Assembly: GCA_037443205.1 (NCBI GenBank)
Contig: JBBIOU010000003.1
Coordinates: forward strand, 1 to 64,000
Direction: 5' to 3'
Source of the DNA: JBBIOU01 sp037443205
GTDB taxonomy: Bacteria > Bacteroidota > Bacteroidia > Flavobacteriales_D > UBA2798
Length of the DNA: 64,000 nt
Shown here: one piece after another, positions 16,849 to 26,187 of the stretch
Position numbering within the stretch: the first letter of the stretch is position 1
How the letters are laid out: every line of letters begins with the position of its first letter
Translations under genes and position numbers: made by a program
The notes under the pieces: model-generated
Databases searched by the model: none
What the model was told of the DNA's origin: nothing
Seen by the model: the letters and a program-made list of their open reading frames with translations, nothing else

Positions 16849-18981
16849 TTAAAAACTAAATCGTATTTGAATTTTAATATCCGATCTTTTATTTCCCTGT
16901 ATTTCGTCTAAACCTGAACCTATAGAAGTACGATTGTTGTATAACCACACACCATAACGAAGCCAAATATCAAACCATTTTTTATATTGATATCTTAACA
17001 AGAAATAGGCTCTGCTGCCTCTGTAATAATATGCAGGTACACTAAACACATACAATACATCATTTTCGTATGCATAAATCCGCGAGTTATAACTGTCGGT
17101 ATCAAATAATGCGTAGCGTAACGTAAATGAGACGGGTGATGACAGCGCTTTATACATAATGTCCTGGTATAATAAATATCCTGTTTCTTTGTTTGCCGAA
17201 GGTTGTTTAAATTCAAGTATTTCAAAGCGATTGCGCAAGGTAAGCCAATCGTTAAGTTTATAGGTGATATTAAATCGTATGTTTTGTTGTGTGCGGTTTT
17301 CGGTAAATTTAATTGCACTTGTACTTTCGTTGGTGTTTGCAGCTTTTTCTATATACCTGATGCGCAGGTAGGCTTCTATTTTGCGTGATGGTCTCCAGTT
17401 GAGTTGTGCCAAATATTCTTTGCCGTACGAAGGTGAGTTAACCTGATAGCGCAACCAATCTGATTGAAAAATATCTATGTATGCGTTTAAAAAAAACTGC
17501 GAAGATAATTTTGCTTCAAACCCTGTATATAAACCTTTTTCATTAACAGGTCTGCTGCCCTCGGTAATTGCATTGGCAAAGAGCGTTTGATAATCTTTGT
17601 CGTAGTTTCGGTATTGAACAATAACAGCCAGATTTGAAGATAAAGAAGCTATAACCCCGTGCGAATGTGCCATACCTCCATTTTCGCTGCGCGAAATTTC
17701 GCCAAAGAAATTATAGTTTTTATATAGCCAGTTATAATCTGTACCCATAACAAAATTACTGTTGCGGTTAAATTCAAATTGATTGTAGTATGATAAATTT
17801 CGGTTATATTGACCACCCAGTTTAGAATATACTCCTGTTAGTCCTAAGTTTAGTTTTCTGGTTTTGTAAGCTATATGACCGCCATAATGCGTATATCTGA
17901 TAATATTTCGGTCTTCAACTTCGCCCGGATTTCTGTGAAAGCCCGATGTTTGTAATGACGAAATGATTATGCCGTCATCACTTATGTTTTGTAAAGTATC
18001 AGCAGACGGATTTAAAACTCTGTTGCCATCTACTTTCATAGAAGAATAAAATGCTGTTAGTTCTAAATGTTTTAATAACGAATAAGTAACTGCTCCGCCT
18101 CGCATAAACTGGTTTTCATCTACGGAGGTGTAGGGCCTTAAATTTAACTGGCTTCTTTTTATACCTAAAGTGTTTGCTGATTTTCCGAATGCCAGTCCGG
18201 TGGCAAAAGTCAATCCCTGACCAAAACTAACCTGGTAATCGCCTATAGCCAGTGCTTTTAATTTACCGATGTTACGTAAAAAAATGTGACCGGAGTAAAA
18301 ATCAAATCCTTGTTTTTGAAACCCTTTAAAAAATTGTTCACCTGCATCTTTTTCAGCGGTAAATCCCCAGCTAACATTGGTTCCAAAGCGGAAGCGATAT
18401 CGCGTATAAATTCTATCCGGGCTGCCGTAATATTTGGCATTAGGGTTTTGTTGCAATATACTGTCGTTAACCGGCAGAAAACCTTTTTGTGTTTGAAGTA
18501 TGCGTTGCCAACGCCAAAACCATTCTTGTTTTCCCTCTTCAAAGAGTTTTTTAATACTGATGTGCGGGGTAGAAAAATTATCGGCAACATATACAAAGGG
18601 TAAAACGTTTTGTATGGTTTGTATATTCCAGCCCGCAATGGATTGCAATTCGTATATACTGATGAGTTTACCGTTTTCTTCGATGTGTTTAAAAAGGTTG
18701 TTAATCTGAAAATCGTTCAACAACATTAGTTCTCGTAACTCTTCTCTTGTGGTATGGTTAAGGTTTACAGGGTTATCGTAATAGTTACTTAACTCATCAA
18801 ACAGTGTTGTAAAATCCAAATCTTCTCCACCTGTTTGCTCTGCAATAATTTCTATTCGTTGTTCGATGATTTGATTTTTTTTATTTTCATATTCTTGTTT
18901 TTTATTCTTTTGTGCTATTGCAACAAAAGGAAGTTGAAACAAACCAAAAAGTAAAATAATATGTAAAGAAAATCTATTCAA
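16849..18981 (-). CDS. helix-hairpin-helix domain protein with outer-membrane barrel
   Basis: The preferred start is TTG at 18981, which overlaps the end of the upstream gene and gives the signal peptide MNRFSLHIILLFGLFQLPFV with a cleavage site after AIAQ; a longer frame runs to 19044 but has no signal at its start. The mature protein (about 690 residues) begins with a helical part containing hairpin motifs (PVNLNHTTREELRELMLLND and LISIYELQSIAGWNIQTIQN) like the ComEA/HHH family. From about residue 150 it has alternating aromatic strands typical of a beta barrel and ends with the outer-membrane-type IKIQIRFSF. Function unknown. It is translationally coupled to a PorV-like gene. Confidence 0.8.
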   Translation of the reverse strand: MNRFSLHIILLFGLFQLPFVAIAQKNKKQEYENKKNQIIEQRIEIIAEQTGGEDLDFTTLFDELSNYYDNPVNLNHTTREELRELMLLNDFQINNLFKHIEENGKLISIYELQSIAGWNIQTIQNVLPFVYVADNFSTPHISIKKLFEEGKQEWFWRWQRILQTQKGFLPVNDSILQQNPNAKYYGSPDRIYTRYRFRFGTNVSWGFTAEKDAGEQFFKGFQKQGFDFYSGHIFLRNIGKLKALAIGDYQVSFGQGLTFATGLAFGKSANTLGIKRSQLNLRPYTSVDENQFMRGGAVTYSLLKHLELTAFYSSMKVDGNRVLNPSADTLQNISDDGIIISSLQTSGFHRNPGEVEDRNIIRYTHYGGHIAYKTRKLNLGLTGVYSKLGGQYNRNLSYYNQFEFNRNSNFVMGTDYNWLYKNYNFFGEISRSENGGMAHSHGVIASLSSNLAVIVQYRNYDKDYQTLFANAITEGSRPVNEKGLYTGFEAKLSSQFFLNAYIDIFQSDWLRYQVNSPSYGKEYLAQLNWRPSRKIEAYLRIRYIEKAANTNESTSAIKFTENRTQQNIRFNITYKLNDWLTLRNRFEILEFKQPSANKETGYLLYQDIMYKALSSPVSFTLRYALFDTDSYNSRIYAYENDVLYVFSVPAYYYRGSRAYFLLRYQYKKWFDIWLRYGVWLYNNRTSIGSGLDEIQGNKRSDIKIQIRFSF

Positions 18982-19819
18982 CCGGTTTGTTTTTGTTGTT
19001 TTTAGCAAATTCGTAAACCATAGACATCTGCGGAGAAAAACCAAGTTGTTGATGATATGCGGCTGCTAAATCAACTTTAAAATTTTTAAGGTCTAAACCA
19101 AATCCAAAAGCATTAAATAGCGGATTATTGCTTATTCCTGCACGGATAAAGAGCATATCGGCAGGCTTGTATTCGGCAGCTGCTTTAAACAGAGGTTTAT
19201 TATGAACATCTTTTTGTACTTCGATAACCGCAAAAACCTGTTCGCTGAATTTATAATTTAAGCCCAGCCGGATGTATGAAGCTAAATATTCGTTGGGATT
19301 ATTATTAATGCGTGCACGGTTAATATTATAAATATGTGCACCTATACTTAATTCATTAGTTAATTGTGCCAATATGCCCAACTCGGTACTTACCGTACTT
19401 CGTTTTCCGTAAATATCGCCAAAGCCAATGGTATGATGATTTAATTGTACTCCGCCACTGATTTTTTCACCCAGTTTCATACCATACCCTAAACCAACTT
19501 TACTGTCGTAAAACAAAGAGGAGCCAAAACGATAATAACTCAAAGCAAAAGTCCCTATTTTACTTACGGGTAAAGCAGCGGCAACATTACTTAAACCCAT
19601 TTCGCGAATCAGGTAACGATTTTCGTAGTAAATGCCGGCTATGGGGTGTTTTAATAAAGCGAGCCCTGCCTGATTATTGTGTGCGCTCCATAAATCGCTG
19701 AGTGTTACCGATGCGTGTGCCATTCCTGCCGAACGTCCCCCAACCGAAAAATTTTCTCCTCCGCAAAAAGCAAGTTTTACATATATGAATAATATAGACA
19801 AATATAAATACCTCATCAT
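18974..19819 (-). CDS. PorV/PorQ-like outer-membrane beta-barrel protein
   Basis: This 281-residue protein has a signal peptide (MMRYLYLSILFIYVKLAFCG) and an N-terminal motif (VGGRSAGMAHASVTLSDLWS followed by AHNNQAGLALL) closely like the PorV/PorQ family of T9SS-linked, FadL-like barrel proteins. The remainder alternates short strands, for example KVGLGYGMKLGEKISGGVQL. The last 8 bases overlap the start chosen for the next gene. PorV shuttles T9SS cargo, and the window encodes five T9SS-sorted proteins, but whether this one serves T9SS or is a relative with another role cannot be told. Confidence 0.78.
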   Translation of the reverse strand: MMRYLYLSILFIYVKLAFCGGENFSVGGRSAGMAHASVTLSDLWSAHNNQAGLALLKHPIAGIYYENRYLIREMGLSNVAAALPVSKIGTFALSYYRFGSSLFYDSKVGLGYGMKLGEKISGGVQLNHHTIGFGDIYGKRSTVSTELGILAQLTNELSIGAHIYNINRARINNNPNEYLASYIRLGLNYKFSEQVFAVIEVQKDVHNKPLFKAAAEYKPADMLFIRAGISNNPLFNAFGFGLDLKNFKVDLAAAYHQQLGFSPQMSMVYEFAKNNKNKPVE

Positions 19820-19901
19820 CGAAAGCCTAAACTTTCAGCTAAAATAAGGAATAAAGCTTTAATATTTGCCGGCAGTTATATTATTCAGAATTAATTTAAG
19901 G

Positions 19902-21275
19902 TTAATTCTTCACTATTTTGTAAATGGCCTTTTCGATACTTAATATGTAAATACCTTTGCTTAATTCGCTTATAGGTATTTGCGTATGAACTTGCATGGC
20001 TTGTTGGCTGATAATTACTCTACCGGAACAGTCGGTAAGCGTAATTGTTTCGTTTTTTAAGCCATCAATAAATAAAATATTTTCAACGGGATTCGGGTAA
20101 ACTTTGTACAGATAAGCATCATAATCAATAATTGCTGTCGGAGCATTATTTAACGTAAAACTTTGTTGTTGTGTGCAATTTTGCGCATCGGTAACGGTAA
20201 GTGTATAAATGCCTCCACCCAAATTTTGCAGATCTTCGGTAGTTGCGCCATTGCTCCAGTTAAAAGTATAGGGAGGGGTGCCCCCATTTACGGTAACATC
20301 AATGCTACCATTGTTGCCTTGTGTAGGTTGTGTGGGCACACCATTTAATACTAAGGCTGTATAATTGCAGCTTTGCTGGTGGGTAATGCCGCTTTGGCTT
20401 TGCAAAGCAGATTGAAATATTTGAAAACAACTGTCTTTTAAATAGCTGTTTAAAAAGGGAAGTAAGAGTCCTTGAGTAATATTTTGTTGCTGAGTTCTTG
20501 TAATACTTATTCCGCTGGAAGAGGTAGATTCGCCAAAATCGCAATTAAAATTACTGTTGGCAAAATAGCAATGAGCGCCTCCGGTAATACTCACAAAAGT
20601 TTTGCAAGCTGAAGCCAGAGCGTTATAAATTGGCTGGTGGTGCTGCGCAGGCGGAGTAACACCGTCTTGAGCGCCCGAAAAAACAATAGCCGGTTTAGTT
20701 ATACTTGCTGCCGCAGTAACAGCAGAAGGATTGGTTTCGGCCGGAGCTAAACCAATTACACAGTCTATTTGATTATAATTAGCTGCGGCCAGCATACTGC
20801 AACCTCCGCCCATCGAATGGCCCATCATGGCCGAACGGTTACTTACTTTTTGGTAAAACGGTGATGCTACGGTTTGTCCTTCCAGTTTCATACGCTCATT
20901 TACAACCCTTAGGTCTAAAGCAAAATCATTGTGACTGGGGCTGAAATTTCCTTCTGTTCGAGGAAAGGCAACTATATAGCCATAAGGAACAAAATACTCC
21001 CAAATATTTTGGTAAGCATCCCAACTCATTACAAATCCATGTCCGAAAGTAATTACCGGAAATTGGCCATTTGCTACGGGAGTGTTGTTTCCGGCAGCAG
21101 TAGCCGGATAATAAATTTCTGTTTGTATTTGCCGGCCGGGGCCACCGCCACTGCCAAAACCCCCGCTTCGCGTAGGGTCGTTAAAAGTAATGGTGCGTTT
21201 ACCAACAGAGTATTGTGCTGTTATAATTAAAGGCAAAGAAATTATAAGAATAAGAATCAATAAATATTTTTTCAT
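19902..21275 (-). CDS. secreted alpha/beta hydrolase with SprB-type repeat and T9SS sorting domain
   Basis: The start is ATG 21275 (MKKYLLILILIISLPLIITA signal); a longer frame to 21311 runs across a candidate promoter. The hydrolase domain resembles dienelactone hydrolase or chlorophyllase-type esterases: ITFGHGFVMSW (oxyanion region), nucleophile Ser in MMGHSMGGGCSML near residue 153, Asp in FSGAQDGVTPP, and His in SITGGAHCYFA. A SprB-like repeat follows (NGGTPPYTFNWSNGATTEDL), then a type-A T9SS sorting domain (VYPNPVENILFIDG ... LSKGIYILSI). It should be exported through T9SS and act at the surface or outside. The substrate is unknown. Confidence 0.88.
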   Translation of the reverse strand: MKKYLLILILIISLPLIITAQYSVGKRTITFNDPTRSGGFGSGGGPGRQIQTEIYYPATAAGNNTPVANGQFPVITFGHGFVMSWDAYQNIWEYFVPYGYIVAFPRTEGNFSPSHNDFALDLRVVNERMKLEGQTVASPFYQKVSNRSAMMGHSMGGGCSMLAAANYNQIDCVIGLAPAETNPSAVTAAASITKPAIVFSGAQDGVTPPAQHHQPIYNALASACKTFVSITGGAHCYFANSNFNCDFGESTSSSGISITRTQQQNITQGLLLPFLNSYLKDSCFQIFQSALQSQSGITHQQSCNYTALVLNGVPTQPTQGNNGSIDVTVNGGTPPYTFNWSNGATTEDLQNLGGGIYTLTVTDAQNCTQQQSFTLNNAPTAIIDYDAYLYKVYPNPVENILFIDGLKNETITLTDCSGRVIISQQAMQVHTQIPISELSKGIYILSIEKAIYKIVKN

Positions 21276-21290
21276 AGAGGTAGTTTTTAC

Positions 21291-21298
21291 CAAAAATA
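21291..21298 (-). promoter_or_regulatory. candidate -7 element upstream of the secreted hydrolase
   Basis: TATTTTTG on the minus strand, 15 bp before ATG 21275. No clear -33 element. It supports the shorter start. Confidence 0.3.
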
Positions 21299-21437
21299 AT
21301 ATATCTGACATTTTATTTATTGTATAGTTTAAAACAGAATATCAGATGTAAATATAATGTATGTATACAACTCTTAAATAAACACGGTAAACGAGAGGAA
21401 TATATCGTTGATGAATGCAAATATTAGAAATCAGAAA

Positions 21438-22151
21438 TTAATTAAATCTAAAAAGACCGTATTTTATTATTGTCCAAAATATTCTGATGCCGTCAATATT
21501 TCTGATTTTTTTGCCATCTCCGACATTTCTGGGAAAATAATGTACCGGTACTTCGGCAATAAGTGTTTTTTTTAATCGGGCTACTTTAATCAATAGTTCA
21601 GCTTCAAAACCAAATCGGTTTTCTTTTAAGGATATTTGATTATAAATATTTCTGGTAAATAGTTTATACCCGCATGCTAAGTCGGTAAGTCTAACATTTA
21701 TTAATACAGATGCAAGGCGGGTAAACAGTTTATTAAAATAATACCTTCTGTATGAGTATAACGGGCGAATGATCCCCGGCATATAACGAGAGCCATTAAT
21801 AAATTCTACATTTAAACTTTGCATCGTATTTATCATAAGAGGAATATCATCAGGCAATAACTCTAAATCAGCATCCTGAATAATAATTATCTCTCCTTCA
21901 GAAGCGGTAATTCCTGTTCTAACGGCAGCTCCTTTACCTTTATTTGTATCGTGTTTTAAAAGTTTAATAGCCTGTTTATCTTTAATAAATTTACTTATAA
22001 CTTGGGTGGTATTATCTGATGAGTAATCATCTACTATAATAATCTCGGATTGAGTTATAAATTCCGGTAATTTGAGTAAAAGAAGTTTTTCAATTACTTG
22101 TATTACCAGCTTTTCTTCGTTATATACAGGTATAATAATACTCAGTTTCAA
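21438..22151 (-). CDS. glycosyltransferase family 2 (polyprenyl-phosphate sugar transferase-like)
   Basis: A 237-residue GT-A enzyme of the dolichyl-phosphate mannose/glucose synthase type. The nucleotide-sugar fold is shown by LSIIIPVYNEEKLVIQVIEK, IIIVDDYSSDNTTQVISKF, NKGKGAAVRTGITASEGEII and the DXD-like IIQDADLELLPDDI. There are no membrane helices at the C-terminus, so it resembles the soluble DPM1-type. It probably loads a sugar on undecaprenyl phosphate for envelope glycans. It stands alone; donor and acceptor are not evident. Confidence 0.9.
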   Translation of the reverse strand: MKLSIIIPVYNEEKLVIQVIEKLLLLKLPEFITQSEIIIVDDYSSDNTTQVISKFIKDKQAIKLLKHDTNKGKGAAVRTGITASEGEIIIIQDADLELLPDDIPLMINTMQSLNVEFINGSRYMPGIIRPLYSYRRYYFNKLFTRLASVLINVRLTDLACGYKLFTRNIYNQISLKENRFGFEAELLIKVARLKKTLIAEVPVHYFPRNVGDGKKIRNIDGIRIFWTIIKYGLFRFN

Positions 22152-22240
22152 AATAAAATCTTTACCTCAAATATCAATAATATTTACGATTAAAGCCTTT
22201 TGCTATTTAGCAGGTTAAAAGTAATAATATTGTAATCGAA

Positions 22241-22849
22241 TTATATAATATCCAGTACTACCAGCAAGGCTATAACTATTGCTACCAGCCAAAGTCCGCC
22301 AAAATAAAATGGGCCAAAAAAGATAAATAATGACAATAAACACAAAATTAACGTGAGCCAAAATCTACCAGTTATCTGTTCCTTTAAATAAACAGCTAAA
22401 GGTGGCAATAAAAATGCAAATATAATTTGCAGTACAAACATCACATCGGCATCGGGTGCTGCAGTTTTTTTGGTTTGTTGAGTTGTTTTAACTTCTGGTT
22501 GATCTACAGAAATGCTTGCTTCAGTTGTTTGCTGTGATTGCTCTTTAATATATTGCTTGTTACTATGTTTTTGTACAGGCTTAACTGATATATCCTGCTG
22601 AACTGTTGAGGCCTCAACAATTGCTTTGTCTTCTGATTTAGTCTGCGCAATTTCACGGTTTACCTCTTGATGTTGGATTTTTGTGTGGTTTTCATTCGGG
22701 GTTAACTGTTTATCGGAGCCATTGTTTGGCTGTACTTTAATGTAGGTTAAGCCCTGGTGTTTACGCGAGGCAAAATTACTTGCACAGGAATAGAGCAATG
22801 TTGCGGTTGTAGTGAATAAAATGAGTTGTTTTAAAATTTTCATAAGCAT
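22241..22849 (-). CDS. lipoprotein with C-terminal Pmp3/YqaE-type membrane domain
   Basis: Residues 1-22 form a lipoprotein signal (LLYSC lipobox). About 100 polar residues rich in Gln/Lys/Thr follow. The C-terminal 65 residues carry two membrane segments with a Pmp3 (UPF0057) signature: VLQIIFAFLLPPLAVYLKEQ and FWLTLILCLLSLFIFFGPFY. Pmp3 proteins are normally about 50-60 residues without a lipobox. The joining of a lipid anchor and linker to it is unusual in general, though similar proteins are found in Bacteroidota. It lies 5 bp after purQ and may be co-transcribed. ATG 22843 is an alternative start. Role unknown; Pmp3 proteins are linked to membrane potential and stress. Confidence 0.75.
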   Translation of the reverse strand: MLMKILKQLILFTTTATLLYSCASNFASRKHQGLTYIKVQPNNGSDKQLTPNENHTKIQHQEVNREIAQTKSEDKAIVEASTVQQDISVKPVQKHSNKQYIKEQSQQTTEASISVDQPEVKTTQQTKKTAAPDADVMFVLQIIFAFLLPPLAVYLKEQITGRFWLTLILCLLSLFIFFGPFYFGGLWLVAIVIALLVVLDII

Positions 22850-22854
22850 TTATT

Positions 22855-23547
22855 TTAATTTAAAACTAAATTTATGATAGATTCAAAGATGGCTCGGCCA
22901 TCGGTATTGAAAAGCTCCGGGTCTGCTGCTCTTTCGGGGTGTGGCATCATACCGAAAACATTTTTCTTTTTATTGGTTATTCCTGCAATATTTTGCAAGG
23001 AACCGTTGGGGTTTGCTTCGGGGGTAACACGAGCATCTGCATCACAATATCTGAACAATACTTGATTGTTAGCATTAATTTCATGCAGGGTTTTTTCATC
23101 GGCATAATAGTTTCCTTCGCCATGAGCAATGGGTATTTTATATGCTTTGTTTATATCCATAGCCGAAGTAATCAAGGTGTCATTATTTTCGGGTTTTATA
23201 AAAACATTTTTACAAATAAATTTTCTTTCGGTATTGTGTAATAAAGCCCCCGGTAATAAATGCGCTTCGGTAAGAATTTGAAAACCGTTACAAATTCCCA
23301 TTACATAGCCTCCTTTTTCTGCATGATTAATGACATTGTCCATAACGGGTGAAAACCTGGCAATTGCTCCTGAACGCAAATAATCGCCAAACGAAAAACC
23401 TCCGGGAAGTAGTATAAAATCACATCCTTTTAAACTTCGCTCTTTGTGCCAAAGCCTTTCTACTTTGGCTCCCATAAGAGTATGAAGTGTATATATCAAG
23501 TCTTCATCACAATTAGACCCGGGAAAAATTACTACTCCAAATTTCAT
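22855..23547 (-). CDS. purQ: phosphoribosylformylglycinamidine synthase, glutaminase subunit
   Basis: PurQ releases ammonia from glutamine for PurL in purine synthesis. The start MKFGVVIFPGSNCDEDL at 23547 is preferred over a frame to 23580, because a -7 promoter element lies at 23569-23576 inside the longer version and the family starts this way. The class-I amidotransferase triad is seen: Cys in YVMGICNGFQILTE, His and Glu in GMMPHPERAADPEL. LLPGGFSFGDYLRSGA is also typical. The length is 230. It is in the small-subunit form, so a separate purL (and purS) is needed elsewhere. Confidence 0.95.
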   Translation of the reverse strand: MKFGVVIFPGSNCDEDLIYTLHTLMGAKVERLWHKERSLKGCDFILLPGGFSFGDYLRSGAIARFSPVMDNVINHAEKGGYVMGICNGFQILTEAHLLPGALLHNTERKFICKNVFIKPENNDTLITSAMDINKAYKIPIAHGEGNYYADEKTLHEINANNQVLFRYCDADARVTPEANPNGSLQNIAGITNKKKNVFGMMPHPERAADPELFNTDGRAIFESIINLVLN

Positions 23548-23568
23548 CCTATTGACTTTGTTTACGGA

Positions 23569-23576
23569 CAAAGTTA
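23569..23576 (-). promoter_or_regulatory. candidate -7 element of the purQ promoter
   Basis: TAACTTTG on the minus strand fits TAnnTTTG, 21 bp before ATG 23547. The closest upstream TTG (23592-23594) has a short 15-bp spacer, so the -33 part is weak. Confidence 0.35.
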
Positions 23577-23617
23577 GCAAATGCGTTTAATCAAGCTGAA
23601 AATAATTATCAGAATAT

Positions 23618-24634
23618 TTAAACAATTCTACCTATAATTATACCTGCAACAGCAATTAGAAGCAAAGTGTCAAAAATCCATTTGTAGGAAGTGTTTAAAT
23701 ATAATTGTGTATGAATAAACGCCAGCGGAACCAGAAGTACTGGTGTTATCAATGCCCATTGTTGCAGATATATTGCCTGTATCCACAGGATAATGGCCGG
23801 CAATAACAACCATAATATGGCGTATCGTATTCTTCTTTCGTGTACCGAAATATAGCCAACACCCATTAAATAAAATACAAAGCTGCAAATGTGTAAAACC
23901 AATAAAATATAAAAAATGTACATTAAATTGTTGTTGTCAAAAACGTTATTCAAAGTAGGGTTGTATTGAAGCAGGGGCATAAGATCAAGAGTATGATTGG
24001 CAAGTGTTACGGTTTGTAAAATAATAGGAATAAAAAAATACAGGTAATGCATCAAAAACGCACCGGATAAAAACAATATCCATTCGCGCCAATTAAAAGA
24101 TTTCATTAATGCCATAACTATCAAAAATACAGGCAAGAAAAATAAATACGGTTTAAAAAATAATGCGCTTATACCTAATAATATTCCTATATTAAAGCAG
24201 GTGTCTTTTGCGGTGTATTGCCTGTAAAGAGAAAAGCTGCTTTGGATGGCCAGCAGCAAAAAAGTATTGGCGACAACAACCCCCGAAAACATGACCGGAT
24301 ATGTAAAAAGAAAGGCAAACAGGGCATAAATAATAACCGACAGATTGGTAAACTTAGCAAATACCTCGTGTTTGTTGATTAAATTATTAAATATATATGC
24401 CTGTATAACAACCATTATAAACCCGAGCGTAGTAACTTGTAAATAATTAAATAAATAATTTCCGGTGATGATTTTTAGCATAGGTGATAAATAATATAGT
24501 TGTTCATTAAGAGTTGCCGGGTCGGGATGCAGTTTGGTTAATGCCGGATAATTAAATATCCAAATAACAAAAAGTATCAAAGGCATTATAAATAAGGCAT
24601 AAGGCTGGTTTGTACGAAAAAAATTTATAATCAT
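23618..24634 (-). CDS. polytopic membrane protein, DUF6427-like
   Basis: A 338-residue protein with about nine to ten hydrophobic helices, for example YALFIMPLILFVIWIFNYPA and FAFLFTYPVMFSGVVVANTF. It starts MIINFFRTNQPYALF, and I associate such proteins with DUF6427, a family found next to a small DUF6341-type protein and purine genes in Bacteroidota. No catalytic motif is seen. It is divergent from the small gene at 24697. Function unknown. Confidence 0.7.
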   Translation of the reverse strand: MIINFFRTNQPYALFIMPLILFVIWIFNYPALTKLHPDPATLNEQLYYLSPMLKIITGNYLFNYLQVTTLGFIMVVIQAYIFNNLINKHEVFAKFTNLSVIIYALFAFLFTYPVMFSGVVVANTFLLLAIQSSFSLYRQYTAKDTCFNIGILLGISALFFKPYLFFLPVFLIVMALMKSFNWREWILFLSGAFLMHYLYFFIPIILQTVTLANHTLDLMPLLQYNPTLNNVFDNNNLMYIFYILLVLHICSFVFYLMGVGYISVHERRIRYAILWLLLPAIILWIQAIYLQQWALITPVLLVPLAFIHTQLYLNTSYKWIFDTLLLIAVAGIIIGRIV

Positions 24635-24664
24635 TTATTTTGTGCCGGTGTAATTGTTTTTTTA

Positions 24665-24672
24665 TACCTTTG
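24665..24672 (+). promoter_or_regulatory. candidate -7 element for the small protein at 24697
   Basis: TACCTTTG matches TAnnTTTG, 24 bp before the ATG. TTTG at 24639-24642 could be the -33 part, but the 22-bp spacer is long. Confidence 0.35.
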
Positions 24673-24696
24673 ACGATGTAAATATAAGAAACAGGT

Positions 24697-24879
24697 ATGG
24701 ATTATATTGTAAACCCACTTGCAGATTTTTTAGTTTGGACCTTTGGCATTTTGGAAAAATTTGAAAATCTTCCTAATTATGCTTTTATTTTAATTGGTTT
24801 TGCCGGTATGTTTTATTGGTTAAAACTTCAGGCTAAATACAATAAAGAAGCCGCCTCCAATCCCAAACAATTAAAATAA
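24697..24879 (+). CDS. small conserved membrane-associated protein (DUF6341-like)
   Basis: This 60-residue protein starts MDYIVNPLADFLVWTFGILE, has one hydrophobic helix (NYAFILIGFAGMFYWLKL) and a basic tail (QAKYNKEAASNPKQLK). It looks like a small Bacteroidota family that sits between purD and a DUF6427 membrane protein, exactly as here. The start is supported by a promoter element. Its conserved neighbours argue that it is real; the function is unknown. Confidence 0.72.
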   Translation: MDYIVNPLADFLVWTFGILEKFENLPNYAFILIGFAGMFYWLKLQAKYNKEAASNPKQLK

Positions 24880-24894
24880 TTATCTTTTTTTCTT

Positions 24895-26187
24895 TCAGGC
24901 TTGTTGAGGGATTTTTAATAAGTCTATCCCTATATCTTTTCTAAAATATTTGCCTTCAAAATCAACTGCATCGGCATTGTATAAACTTTTTTCTCTGGCG
25001 CATTCTATATCTTTTCCTAATGAAGTAACTGCCAATACACGCCCTCCGTTAGTTACAATTTTGCCATTTAATTCGGCAGTGCCCGCATGAAAAGCAATTC
25101 CGTCTAAAACAGCGTTCAGATTAACTATTTCTTTTCCTTTTTCGTAATTGCCCGGGTAACCTTTTGAAACCAACATAATAGTAACTGCCGTTCTGTTATC
25201 TACTTCTATGTCTCTTTCTGAAAGTGTTTCGGTAGCTACTCCTTCAAACAAATCGAGAATATCTGATTTTATTCTGGGTATCACAGCTTCCGTTTCGGGG
25301 TCGCCCATGCGGCAATTATATTCTATTACGTAAGGTTCGCCTTTAACGTTCATTAATCCTATAAAAATAAATCCTTTGTATTTTATGCCTTCTGTTTGCA
25401 GTCCTTTGATGGTTGGAATGATAATGCGGTTTTCTACCTTATCCATAAAATCAATGCCGGCAAAGGGGACCGGAGACACTGCGCCCATACCGCCTGTATT
25501 TAAACCGGTATCTCCCTCACCTACTCTTTTATAATCTTTTGCAGCAGGTAATATTTTGTATGATTTTCCGTCCGTTAAAACAAATACCGATAATTCAATG
25601 CCTTTTAAATATTCTTCAATAACAACTTTTTTACTTGCATCGCCAAATTTTTCATCGCTCAGCATGGCTTTAAGTTCTCGTTTAGCTTCTTTTAATTCGT
25701 GGGCAATAATTACGCCTTTTCCTGCTGCCAAACCATCTGCCTTAATTACATAAGGCGCTTTCATATTGTCTAAAAAAGCTTCGGCATGTTTTATTTGTTC
25801 TTTTGTAAAGGTGGCATATTTAGCTGTGGGAATGTTATGTCTTTGCATAAAGGCTTTGGCAAAATCTTTACTGCCTTCCAACTGTGCCCCTTGTTTATTA
25901 GGCCCTATTACCGGGATATGTTTTATCTGATTGTCGTTTTCAAAAAAATCTACAATACCTTTTACCAGAGGCTCTTCGGGGCCAACAACTACCAGATTAA
26001 TTTTATTATCTATAACAAAAGACTTGATGCCTTTAAAATCGGTAACAGCCATGTTGATATTGGTTGCAATTGCTGCCGTGCCTGCATTGCCAGGGGCTAC
26101 ATATAAATTATCTATCAAAGTACTTTTACACATTTTCCAGGCAAAAGCGTGTTCGCGTCCACCCGAACCCAATAACAATACATTCAT
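24895..26187 (-). CDS. purD: phosphoribosylamine-glycine ligase
   Basis: PurD joins phosphoribosylamine and glycine with ATP in purine synthesis. The 430-residue protein has the family start NVLLLGSGGREHAFAWKM, NAGTAAIATN, the ATP-grasp core (APYVIKADGLAAGKGVIIAH), the loop YKRVGEGDTGLNTGGMGAVS, and EYNCRMGDPETEAV for metal binding. It is convergent with the small gene at 24697, with 15 bp between. Together with purQ it shows that the purine genes are scattered. Confidence 0.96.
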   Translation of the reverse strand: MNVLLLGSGGREHAFAWKMCKSTLIDNLYVAPGNAGTAAIATNINMAVTDFKGIKSFVIDNKINLVVVGPEEPLVKGIVDFFENDNQIKHIPVIGPNKQGAQLEGSKDFAKAFMQRHNIPTAKYATFTKEQIKHAEAFLDNMKAPYVIKADGLAAGKGVIIAHELKEAKRELKAMLSDEKFGDASKKVVIEEYLKGIELSVFVLTDGKSYKILPAAKDYKRVGEGDTGLNTGGMGAVSPVPFAGIDFMDKVENRIIIPTIKGLQTEGIKYKGFIFIGLMNVKGEPYVIEYNCRMGDPETEAVIPRIKSDILDLFEGVATETLSERDIEVDNRTAVTIMLVSKGYPGNYEKGKEIVNLNAVLDGIAFHAGTAELNGKIVTNGGRVLAVTSLGKDIECAREKSLYNADAVDFEGKYFRKDIGIDLLKIPQQA

